This document shows positions 54,411 through 64,000 of a stretch of 64,000 nt of DNA, piece by piece. The translations under genes were made by a program, and so were the position numbers. A model generated the notes under the pieces. It did no database searches. It saw nothing but the letters and a program-made list of their open reading frames with translations, and was not told the DNA's origin. The first letter of the stretch is position 1, and each line of letters opens with the position of its first letter. Origin of the DNA: Forficula auricularia (taxonomy: Eukaryota > Arthropoda > Insecta > Dermaptera > Forficulidae); NCBI GenBank assembly GCA_024734495.1, contig JALMQS010000030.1, forward strand, positions 6,504,191 through 6,568,190, given 5' to 3'.

Positions 54411-55836
54411 ATCATTCCACCTTGATTATTTTCTTAGCCGAGAGCTTATGGAATGGAACGAACGTTTCAAATCGAAAAAATTGAATTAATCTCAATTGAT
54501 TCAAACATGGAAATTAGACATAACAATAGGAGAGTAATGTAACTACACTCTATTATTAATTAATACCTATTTAATTACTACTACCCTATTATCTATTCAA
54601 GTGATCCGCTCTTCCATAGCCCAGTTTTTGAAATGCTTGGGTAGCATAAAATTCTGGGCTATCGTGAATAAATAGGTCTTAAAATAAAGTAAATTTACTT
54701 TTTTATTAATTTATTTTTTAAATTTATAAAAGTTTTATCTCTGAAACTAAATAAATTTAATTTTTCTAACTAGTAGTAGCGAACAAAGGCTCAGCTAGGG
54801 ATTTTGGTAATAATAGCCTAGCAGGCTGACCAGGATTAAATTTTTGCAATGAGTGGAGTTTGACCTGGGAATTTCGCTCCAACATTACAATCTCGGCCCA
54901 AATATTAACATCTATAGAGCATAAAATATTCTGGAAAAATTGCCCTTTAAAAATTTCAAAAAATTAACTAATACTAGTTCACAAGTTTTTGCACCTTGGT
55001 CTTGTTAGTAATACAGTAAGCTCTCGGAGGTCTGATTGGTAGGAGTGGATTAGAGGAGTTTGATTCCTAACCTTTTATTACGCGTGACTCCCTAAATAAT
55101 TTAGAATATTTTCTCTGCCCCTAGTTACATTATTTTAACGTTTTATTAAAAAAAAAAAGTGGTTATAATAACAAACAAATTATGAAAATATATTTAAATG
55201 AAATTAACTTCGTATTACTGAAGTGAGTATCGTTTTAATTATTTTTGAGGTCCGCCAAAAAATCTTGATCCCCTTGATAAGAATCACTAGCTGTTCTACG
55301 TAAAATTTTGTATTCTCCTAATTATTTTTTGGACATTTTCAGTATTTTGAGTATTTAAAATTTTTTGAAAATAAAATAAGAAGGGAAAAATATATAATAA
55401 TTAACTAATAGCGTGGTCGCCTAGAAACTCGAGAACAAATATGACAATGAAAATACTTTGTTCGCTATCCGAGGGTACCAAAATATTAAATTTATTCAAA
55501 AATTTTTCAATTTTTTTTTATATTTATTTGAGTTTAGAAATATTTGAAATTTTGCCGAAAATAATTTTCAAACATGATTTTTTCTTATGTCTGTTTTGGA
55601 TTTTATTAATTCAAGAATGGAAGATAGAAGAATATTCATTCTGGTGCCAACATGTTTAAATTTCCAAAACAAAGAATTTAATCTATTGATGTTTCTGGCA
55701 CCAGAAACAGTTCAAAAAACAGGAAAAATTTGAATTCGCTTGGGGGAGGCTCTAATGAATATAAATTGACATTGGTTTGTATTAATAAGCTGGAACTTAG
55801 TATCATGTTTCAATTTCCTGGTCGAAAAGTTTGCTG
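54411..55836. other. Non-coding AT-rich stretch
   Basis: Sequence near 55255-55295 (GGTCCGCCAAAAAATC, GATAAGAATCACTA) resembles a decayed hAT end. The plus frame at 55441-55659 is AT-driven. Nothing else. Confidence 0.4.
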
Positions 55837-56179
55837 ACAAACATGTCAAATCACTAAAATAAGCAGAACTCATCTGAAATAAATGGTGTTTAAGAGTTAC
55901 TTATGTTCGGCTGTTATGCTTGAGTAAGATTTCTTATCTGCCGAAATAGCTCAGTTGGGAGAGCGTTAGACTGAAGATCTAAAGGTCCCTGGTTCGATCC
56001 CGGGTTTCGGCAATTAAATTTTAGCTTTTGCCCCATCAATAAAATTTGGAAAAATTCTTTGTAATTATTCTATCAATTTTCCCCTTTCAAATTAGTTCCA
56101 TCATAGTGTTTTTAATCGAGATAAAAAAAATACACATCACACAACTTGTGATACCTACTTGTTGAAAAAATCGTAGGAT
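55837..56179 (+). repeat. Tandem duplication unit 1 carrying tRNA-Phe
   Basis: It starts ACAAACATGTCAAATCACTA and ends TTGAAAAAATCGTAGGA. It matches unit 2 at a constant 345-bp offset apart from four substitutions and one A-run indel that I could find, none inside the tRNA. Only two bases separate the units. Confidence 0.92.
55940..56012 (+). tRNA. tRNA-Phe (GAA), copy 1
   Basis: This is a complete 73-nt cloverleaf. The 7-bp acceptor stem is GCCGAAA/TTTCGGC with discriminator A. The D arm contains AGCTCAGTTGG (A box) and the anticodon stem TTAGA/TCTAA holds loop CTGAAGA with anticodon GAA. The T arm CCTGG/CCGGG holds loop TTCGATC (B box GGTTCGATCCC). No intron and no encoded CCA, as is normal for animal nuclear tRNA genes. 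TTTT Pol III terminators follow at 56019-56022 and 56026-56029. It reads Phe codons TTC and TTT. Confidence 0.98.
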
Positions 56180-56181
56180 GA

Positions 56182-56522
56182 ACAAACATGTCAAATCACT
56201 AAAATAAGAAGAACTCATCTGAAATAAATGGTGTTTAAGAGTTACTTATGTTCGGCTGTTATGCTTAAGTAAGATTTCTTATCTGCCGAAATAGCTCAGT
56301 TGGGAGAGCGTTAGACTGAAGATCTAAAGGTCCCTGGTTCGATCCCGGGTTTCGGCAATTAAATTTTAGCTTTTGCCCCATTAATAAAATTTGGAAAAAT
56401 TCTTTGTAATTATTCTATCAATTTTCCCCTTTCAAATTAGTTCCATCATAGTGTTTTTAATCGAGATAAAAAAATACACATCACACAACTTGTGATACCT
56501 ATTTGTTGAAAAAATCGTAGGA
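56182..56522 (+). repeat. Tandem duplication unit 2 carrying tRNA-Phe
   Basis: Second copy of the unit at 55837-56179. Upstream and downstream flanks are as conserved as the tRNA itself, which dates the duplication as recent compared with the surrounding repeats. Confidence 0.92.
56285..56357 (+). tRNA. tRNA-Phe (GAA), copy 2
   Basis: Identical in sequence to copy 1 over all 73 nt, with the same T-run terminators just downstream (56364-56367 and 56371-56374). The upstream region, including TTATGTTCGGCTGTTATGCT, is duplicated too, so both genes probably keep any 5' control elements and are expected to be active. Confidence 0.98.
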
Positions 56523-56524
56523 AT

Positions 56525-57640
56525 CTTTTTTTAGGAAACATAAAATAAACACCATGACAAACTTTAAGTAAAGGTACAATAGGTATGTCGATTTATACCA
56601 AAAAGATAGTCATTGTGTTGCTGGCTTATTCCTAGTTAAATTCGTTGCTCTATGACTTACAGATACTCAGAAAAGCAGCACACAAACATACACTATTGGT
56701 TTTTTGGGTGAGTTTTGGCTTTGGTCCCAAAAAAGGCGTTTTATTTTTCTAAACTCAGTTTCTCTATGTTATGGGCATCGAATACAACACTATCTCGAGT
56801 GTCCAAGTTAAATTAATTTTCATAGTTTAGGAGATAGTAAATTTCGGAAATTGATCTTTCTGAAGCTAAATGCAATAATTTAACTTGCATGCTTCGCAAT
56901 TTAAGTTAAAGTAAAAAAGTTGAAGTATAAATCGAATAAAAACTTTATTCGAAAATACTGGTTTCATTACACCGCTCCACCATAATCCAATAACTCTCTA
57001 ATCATTTCCTAAAGCGAACAAAACAAGATATTTCATCTTTGGTTAATGATGATAGAAAAATGCAGTACTCAATAAAAATTGAAAATTTATAAAGTCAAAC
57101 AATGCAGTAGAAAGTAAAGAGTAATGAAAAATCAATAATTGAATTCAATTACATAAGTAAATATGGAGAGACACTCATAAGGAAGCATGAAGGAATCACA
57201 AGGATCAAGGATTCGCATCAATTAAAATCCCAGAAATATTTTATGATATTTGCAACAAGGCGAAGAAGAAAAAGACGGTTATTAATTACTAGTGATGGAA
57301 TGACATCGATTCCAGTTGTCTGCAACGGAGATCTTCTCAGAAGGTCTCGCCTATTGCATAGAGAGTAGCATTATTGAAATCGAAGCAGATGAATCAGATT
57401 AAAATTATCATTCAACGATTATAAATAACTCATTAAAAAGATAATATTAATAATAAAAAGACGTATTAAATTATAATTGAATTGATTATTTTGCATTCTT
57501 TGTATAATCATTACAGTTTTTATTATAATCGCAGTAGCACACTCTCTATATCGATGTAAGAAAAATGCTTACACACGCCCCATAAATGTATATAAATTGA
57601 ATTTGATTACTATAAAATCTATCCACGCTAATATTGTCTT
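56525..57640. other. Non-coding AT-rich stretch, nothing recognised
   Basis: A GC-richer patch at 57245-57350 has no open frame with splice signals. Confidence 0.4.
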
Positions 57641-57869
57641 CGTAGTGGTCATGCTCACACACCTACATATGGTAGACTGGGAGTCAGGGATACCCCGTTT
57701 TTGCTTGTGCGGTGGTGAAAATATTGGAGATATTGAACATATCTATTTAAACTGTAATAGATATAAGAACAAAATTGATAAGTTTTACGCTAATATTACT
57801 AATGAAAAAATTATGCTTCCAACCCGAATGACAATTCTTCTCCATTATACAGAGACATTTCCAAAATAA
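57640..57869 (+). pseudogene. Non-LTR retrotransposon C-terminal fragment (zinc-finger-like)
   Basis: The frame ends with PRFCLCGGENIGDIEHIYLN followed by C-N-R-Y-K-N-K-I. The CxCG...D(x)EH(x4)C(x)RY pattern (first Cys 57702) is that of the cysteine/histidine motif after the RT domain in Jockey, R1 and LOA-type elements. Only about 75 codons survive. There is no RT upstream, and the preceding codons look unrelated. It is a 5'-truncated insertion, as is usual for LINEs, later decayed. Confidence 0.68.
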
Positions 57870-58025
57870 TATTAAAGCATATTTTGTCTAGTGGATGGTT
57901 TTGGATTAATACTTGACATTTTACTTCATTTCATATAATCATTACATAGGAATTCCTTAAAATCATTTCATAACTTATTTATAGTCTTTTCCTTAGAGAC
58001 CTTTTTCACCTTAGGACTCAGTTTT

Positions 58026-58395
58026 TAACCGACTTCAAAAAGGAGGAGGTTCTCTATTCGACTGAATTTTTTTTGTGTGTCTATGTTACCACATATCTCC
58101 GCCAATTGTGAACCGATTTTGAAATTTTTTTTTGCATTTGGTCCAGTTTAGCTTCCGAATGGTCCCTTGTTTTTGATTGGTATTAGACCTTTTTTGTTAG
58201 GTTTGTTTAGGCCTAACTTCTTTGTTTATGAACCGATTTCGATGATTCTTTTTTTATTGGAAAGGGGTATCTTAGGGATGGTGCCATATTAATTTGGTCA
58301 AGCTTTTGATGATATGATTAACGGTAAAATAACGTAAATCTCCAATTCTTATGACCAAATAATCAAAATTATAATAAATAAAATCTTTTATAAAA
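58026..58395 (+). repeat. CCGACTTCAAAAA repeat family, plus copy
   Basis: It begins ACCGACTTCAAAAAGGAGGA, GGTTCTCTATTCGACTG and contains GTGAACCGATTTTGAAAT and, further on, ATTAATTTGGTCAAGC. It matches 9617-9871 inverted. The type is widespread in insect genomes, and its class (Helitron-like or SINE/LINE derived) is uncertain to me. No ORF. Confidence 0.7.
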
Positions 58396-58455
58396 AAATC
58401 TCTATTAATATCATCACTAAAAAGAGAAAAATAAAAATAATTTCTAAGAAAAAAA

Positions 58456-58802
58456 TAAAACCGACTTCAAAAAAATTAAATTCAACAAATAAAATACACT
58501 AAAAAGTATAAAATAATTATTATCTTATTTAGTTACAACTAAACGACGAAATATTAACATTTAATTACTTTTTGAAGTCGGTGCCAAACAAACTATACCT
58601 ATAAGCGAGCGTATCCGCCAAACGTAGGTACTAAGTAAGATCCGTCGAGTGCGATTCATAAAAGGTATATGTTTGGCACCGACTTCAAAAAGTAATTTCA
58701 TGTTAATATTTCGTCGTTTAGTTGTAACTAAATAAGATATAAATTATTTTATACCTTTTAGTCTATTTTATTTGTTACATTTAATTTTTTTGAAGTCGGT
58801 TT
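58456..58802. mobile_element. Palindromic element with AACCGACTTCAAAAA termini
   Basis: Arms of about 130 bp are inverted: ACCGACTTCAAAAAAATTAA at the left, TTAATTTTTTTGAAGTCGGT at the right. Inner CTTTTTGAAGTCGGTGCCAA and TTGGCACCGACTTCAAAAAG are a second nested pair. The loop (58595-58665) is GC-richer. It uses the same CCGACTTCAAAAA word as the repeat directly upstream, so the two are related. This may be a hairpin derivative of that family. Confidence 0.7.
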
Positions 58803-58844
58803 TATTTTTATCTTAGAAATTATTTTTATTCTTCTTAGGATCAA

Positions 58845-58960
58845 AACAGGGATTCTTTGTGGCCCGTGTCTTGTGTGCTCCTATCGCATCGTTTTGGGGG
58901 GCGCTCTGTGGGGTGCGCCACTCCGGTGTCATGTTGGTCCTTATTATGGGGTAAAAATAA
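58845..58960. other. Unexplained GC-rich block
   Basis: CGCATCGTTTTGGGGGGCGC and neighbours contrast with AT-rich flanks. On the minus strand it is open (MTPEWRTPQSAPQNDAIG), but there are no splice sites or motif. It is possibly part of a retroelement 5' region. Unassigned. Confidence 0.3.
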
Positions 58961-60295
58961 TATTTTAATACTATAGTGTTGGCCAAATGCTTTGTCATGA
59001 GCGAGGCCAGGGAGAGAGAAAAAAATTGATTACTATATAACGCAAAGATATTAGTATTAGTCGATATATTGGGTTTTTAAAAAATTCAATGTCAATTATT
59101 TATACAAATAAAGTTTCTTATGAGTAAATAAAAATATATATCAAACGACTTTTTAAAAACGGGCTTTTATTTAAAAATTTACTAAAAAATCAAAAATAAA
59201 AGCAGAGGCGCTTATTTTAAATTTAATCCTAAAAAGAGGCCACATAGTCCCATACTTTATTTTACTATGCGAGTTTAGAAAAAATATTTTCGACTTTATA
59301 AAAGCATTTTTTATTAATGTGTTTTAATGTATTCTTATTTTATATCTCTTAGTTTGGGTAAGAATATCAAAGAGCATTAGATTTAGAAAATACACTTTGA
59401 CTTATACCACTTTCTAATAAGATGTAAGCATTCTTATTAATTTTAAAGTTTAAATTATACTAGGAATATATTTAAACACTTTCCAATTAAATACGCCACC
59501 CAAAGTTGGAAAACTATTTTTCATCACCATAGGGGGCAATCAGAGCGAGCTCTCGTCTAAAGACAATTATAAATTCAATTCAATTAGAGAATAAAAAAGA
59601 ATCGACCGGTGGTTAAATCCGGGATATTCACGAGAACTAGTGCGATATTCATTAAAGGGTGAGGCTCATAACCAATCGAGCCAAAGATACTAGAACTCAA
59701 ACTAATACCTAATGTCGATATCAAGATGAAAATTCATTATTTTTCACCCTTTATTTATTTATTTTCTTGGTTATGTAGTAGCCTGACTATTATTAAATTA
59801 TTAATTGCTAAAATCTATGAAGTATTTTATATATAAGTTGGTCTGCCTAATTTTATGTAAATCGGAACTTTAGTAATGTGTCAAAATCTGGCTACAAGAT
59901 CCAGATAAACAGTCAGTCAGAGCAAAAACCAATTTAAATAAAAATATGTAACTAATAATAATAATAAATAAACTGCAACGGATCGTTGCTAAACTTTATC
60001 CAATGTACTATCTTATTCTAGGGTAAATATAATTTTACAAAAAACTTTTTATTACCTTTTTTGTGTTCCTCAAGGTACTTAATTAGAATATTAAATTTGA
60101 TCAAAATTGGTTTAATCATTTTCAAAATATTTAGAAAAAACTAAAAAAGTACTGAAATAAAGTACTAATGTTTGTGGGAGGATATGTACCAAAAACTAAT
60201 CAGCGCTTCATTTTGTTAAAATAATGGTAGGTTTTAAATTTCATTTCAATTGGTGCAACGGTGTCGAAAAAATCGTGGACCAAAAAAACGATAAC
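58961..60295. other. Non-coding AT-rich stretch, nothing recognised
   Basis: No exon or structured element was noticed. Confidence 0.4.
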
Positions 60296-60299
60296 ATAC

Positions 60300-60545
60300 C
60301 TACATATTCGCACGCACTAAATGAAAAAATCGCACTTTTTGGCCTCTCGACGAGACCCCATGTAATTTTTGGCAAAACCGTCACGTGCTAAAATTCAACC
60401 TAATTGAATACTACAATTTGTGACTTTAATTGAGTTCATGGGTTCCGTAGTTTTTACCTGAGGACCTTTTGAAGTCGCGCTTGCCGCAAGACCGATTACA
60501 ATACTTTACCCATGCTGCGCATTGGATAAAGTAAAAAGAGGACTT
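60300..60545 (+). repeat. Dispersed repeat family C, copy
   Basis: It aligns with 43620-43870: GGCAAAACCGTCACGTGCTA, AATACTACAATTTGTGAC, TTTACCTGAGGACCTTTTGA and GCGCATTGGATAAAGTAAAA. The same order and spacing are kept. Confidence 0.75.
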
Positions 60546-62182
60546 TAAACAGTTTTTTCTAATTATTTATTTGTCTTAATTTTCACGTAAGGATTCCGGT
60601 GTACAAAGCATACGCACTTAACATTTCTGTTGAGAAATTTAAAAGTATGTACTTAGGAGAGCGGTGCGAGTGCATTAAGTCGAAATTGCAATAAGTTTAC
60701 TATAAATATCTGTCTGAAGTCACCAGGATATTAAATTTAGTTTATTTTATTTGATAGTTAGAATAAAAAGAAATGTTTTCTTAAAAAATTTATGTTACAA
60801 AAAATAATAACAAAAATATTTAGCAAATTTTACAAACTAATTTATAATGTGTGTCAAAATTTAGAAAATAAATTAAAAATAATAATATTTGTTAGTTGAT
60901 TGATTTCTAATGTTTCCTAGATCTCTTTGCATACATAAATTTGAACCCATTATTTTTTCAGGGTGTCTGTGTGTGTGTATGTGCTGCTTATGTGAAACAT
61001 TGCTAAAGCGTTCCACTCTTATCCGTTCCAGCGATTCGTATGTCAATCAAAGTTGAGATGGGTTCGCAGCTAACGAGCTTCAACTTCAACCTTACTTTCT
61101 ATCGACGGACAAGGCTTAAAAAGAAATCCTAATATTCATAATATTGACTATATTTATTTATTTATTAACGAAATTGATTGATTTGTTATTGATAAAGAAT
61201 AATAAATGATGAAATTTAATCATTGAGTTCATTAACCATTTACACATCCGAGAAAAATAAACTTTTCTGAATGAAATCGATCATTTAGAATGAATGAAAT
61301 ATTATAACATTAGTAATGAGAGCGTGAATACTTAACTAAAGTTATTTATTTTATTGTAGTAAATCGTGACCTGAACCCATATATTATTATGCGGTGTTTT
61401 TGGTAAAGTTGAGTCACTGAATAAATATTCTAAATATTTATTTATTTATATACAGGAAAAAGAAATCGGTTTATGCCAGAATCTGAGCATGTATTTTGTA
61501 AATTAGTTAGGGCAAGTGTTGAAATAAATTTTAAAATGGGCTAGAGTATACGAAATTTTACATTAAGAAAAATCAAGTTAATGTTATTATTTTATGACAA
61601 TAAAAGAGCTGTAAATTTATAGTTTGTTTATATAATTGAATAGGTAGTTATGTTATAGTGCTTTAGTGCTTTGAAATGATTTAATGATAGTAAAGTGACT
61701 ATTTCTTGAGGATGTTGATTCCAGAAATGTTTCCTATAATCTCATATACCAGTTTTAAACACTGATCGGTGAAGCTGAGTTATGAGTTATGAATAAAAAC
61801 ATCCAGTTCTTGTTGAGAATAGTAATCGAAGAGACATTTTTAATTAGCTAAATAGAATAAAAACATCAGTTCTTGGTCATAGTTGGCTTTTCCGATTAAT
61901 ACTTTGATTGGATCAAAAAGTGTATATTATTTCGAGTTTTAAGAAATACCTATAAAGTAAAATGTTTTCCATGAAAAATAATAATTTATTCTGTGATTTC
62001 TTAAATACTTATGTTTATTCTAGAAGTTTTACTGAGTAATTAATTAAAGTAAGATTCAGAGACTTTAACGAACAAAATTATTTAAATAGCAAAACACTCA
62101 TTCTCGTAACTAGAATATGCTGAGTTCTCGAATAAGATAAAGCAATTAGGAATAGTCCAAGTTTCCAGGACGCAATAAAATA

Positions 62183-62218
<36 letters not shown>

Positions 62219-63140
62219 CTTTTGCCCCTGTTAATATTAAAGAGATTCGTAATCAAAGCAGCTTCTTTCATTAAAGTATCTGAATAGTAATATTTTTATT
62301 CCCCTTCCTTTATAAGAATTTTCATATATAAGTAGAAGATATTTAAATTCTTTAGTTCTCAATATTTATTTGATCTTGAATCAAAAAAATGTGATTCTAG
62401 TAAAGTAAATAAATAAATAAAATCTTATATTTGTTTTTAAATATAATATGTGATATTTTTATTTCTTTTTACTCCGCTTAGGTAATAAGATAAAGACTCA
62501 CGTAGATGGTGCTTTTAAGAACAGGTGTTATTTTTCAAGAGCCGTTTCTATACGTGGGTGCAAGAAACCAGGGCATCACTGCTCAAAGAGACTCGATGAA
62601 ATTATTATTAAATTTGAATAGGCCGCTCATGATATTCAAACAAATTATAATGGTCTTTCTACTTATTTGGGAAGGCAAATTTCACTTCTCACCAGGACTC
62701 TAACTACTATATTTTACGAATGTTATTTGGTCTCTTTAGCGTTAGCGGTGCTGGTAAAATGAAATGATCACAAATCTTATGTTTCTTACTGAATTCTCTT
62801 GACTAAATGGTATTTTGTTCTGTGGAGGTCAGCAATCCAAATTATAGGTCAAACAATGTTAACTAATTGTATAAGTCCAAGCCAGTAATCGTTTGTTATG
62901 TGGCTGGGCTTGCTATAACAACAAAACGAGTTTTTCTATAGACAATCTGGTAGTAGATCCCATGAGAAATAACAAATAAAATATTTATAATTAAAAGATT
63001 GATGAAGGTCAAAACTATAGTCTCAAACAAATAAATTATAAATATACCTACATATTTATATTTTGTATTGGGAAACTGAGAATTCCGACACGCTATCTGG
63101 TGGTCTAAATTGAAATTAACCACCGTGGGACAAATAATCA
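60546..63140. other. Non-coding stretch with simple repeats
   Basis: A (TA)n run lies at about 62186-62213. GAATAAAAACATC plus CAGTTCTTG occurs twice (61791 and 61856). A GC-richer patch at 60960-61110 follows a TTTTTCAG. Frames at 62506-62703 (plus) and 62896-63183 (minus) have no recognised domain. Confidence 0.4.
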
Positions 63141-63147
63141 AACCACT

Positions 63148-63188
63148 TGTAATTGAGAACCTTGGTAGAACCAAGGTTCTCAATTACA
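63148..63188. repeat. Perfect 19-bp stem, 3-nt loop hairpin
   Basis: TGTAATTGAGAACCTTGGT (63148-63166), loop AGA, and its exact inverse (63170-63188). It is far more stable than the surrounding AT-rich DNA. It has no T-run, so it is not a terminator. Role unknown. Confidence 0.85.
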
Positions 63189-64000
63189 TGTATATTTGTA
63201 TATGTTAATTTGCACAACTTAACTTTATTGATTTCTCTTTAGTTCTATTAAAAACTAAATATATTCATCAGATCATTGTTTTTTTATTTTTCTATGTACT
63301 ATAGAAACCATAAATCTTATGGGAGTTAAGCGAATTTCAGTTACGCCAATTTATCAAGAATGAACCATGATTATAATTTCATTTACTAATACAAATTTTA
63401 AAATGTGATGATTTTTATGTTCGATATTGACTAAACCAAAGCTGCATAGTTTTGATGTAGAGATGTTCATTTTTGAGATCGGTTTGTTTTAAATGTCAAC
63501 ATATTGAATCTTTTATATTGATGATATATATCTCAAGGATGAATTGAGAAGAAGAGGCTGGCCTGGCCATGAAGAGAGATAAGCGAGATACAAAACGTTT
63601 GACAGTGAAATGAAGTGACTCCGATTGCGCCCTCATCTGATTGAGATCGGTATTCGAATCATAAGAACGCACGTGGTTGATAAAAAAATCCAAACCCACC
63701 GAAATGTAAACAAATGGATTAAAGGAACCAACATTCGATTCCAATTCATTAGAATAAATTTAATGACAATAGAGAAATCAGATTAAATTACCATTATTAT
63801 AAATAAAATTCATATTCAAACTAAATATCGCTCATTTGCTGCATCAGTGACATAAGCCAAAATCTGTGATTTTCCAGGAGGATCAAATCAAACTTTTGAC
63901 AGATAATAACTTGATACATTCCTTCGAAAATAACTTCCTCTTTTAACATAATATATTGGTAAGGTTTATGTATAATTAATTTAATGTTACTATGAGGTAT
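63189..64000. other. Non-coding, nothing recognised
   Basis: The minus frame at 63496-63744 shows no domain. No further repeats were seen. Confidence 0.4.

Noticed and set aside
55940..56357. tRNA-derived SINEs instead of genuine tRNA genes
   Set aside because: Both cloverleaves are fully paired with T-run terminators and no SINE body or A-rich tail.
1..64000. CRISPR array, bacterial operons, riboswitches
   Set aside because: No regularly spaced short repeats with unique spacers and no prokaryotic gene organisation. The window is eukaryotic.
1..64000. Functional hammerhead ribozymes at the CTGANGA sites
   Set aside because: Helix III and the cleavage triplet could not be shown by eye and one extra base lies before helix II, so they are reported as motifs and not as ncRNA genes.

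Overview
The window looks like insect (at least arthropod) nuclear DNA. It is strongly AT-rich with no operon-like packing and no long intact host ORF. It carries MITEs with nearly full-length hairpins, a decayed Ty3/Gypsy element, hAT and pogo relics, tRNA-derived SINEs, a 5S-derived relic and a tandem pair of nuclear tRNA-Phe genes. I cannot name the species from sequence alone.

Host genes. The only RNA genes I am sure of are two tRNA-Phe(GAA) genes at 55940-56012 and 56285-56357, made by a recent 345-bp tandem duplication. Protein-coding evidence is limited to short GC-richer islands with splice signals, mostly on the minus strand: 43409-43473, 5177-5271 and 1-43 (running off the left edge). 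Their splice phases agree in that order, so I infer that about 43 kb of the window is intronic sequence of one minus-strand gene I do not recognise. A 57-bp GC-rich island at 7601-7657 also has minus-strand splice sites but does not fit that phase chain. GC-rich islands near 1.4-1.7, 10.1, 12.5-12.7, 14.0-14.5, 49.7-49.9 and 54.2-54.4 kb may be promoters, enhancers or first exons.

Mobile elements. The largest is a degenerate minus-strand Ty3/Gypsy retrotransposon at 24001-28955, with both LTRs, a TATA target duplication, a polypurine tract and recognisable gag, protease, RT, RNase H and integrase pieces. Others are a pogo/Tigger-like MITE (2315-2596), two adjacent Harbinger-like hairpin MITEs (10829-11023, 11051-11245), an internally deleted hAT element (19705-20220), an internally deleted non-LTR element (35604-36132), a MITE with GGGGCGTCC ends (21140-21460), several hairpin elements, tRNA-derived SINEs (18.4, 49.0, 51.8 kb) and a 5S rRNA-like relic (38759-38873).

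Recurrent structure. At least seven places share a CTGANGA-N-hairpin-GAAA motif at repeat ends, often as inverted pairs. This resembles a hammerhead ribozyme core with one extra base before helix II and recalls Penelope-like element termini. It is the signal most worth following up.
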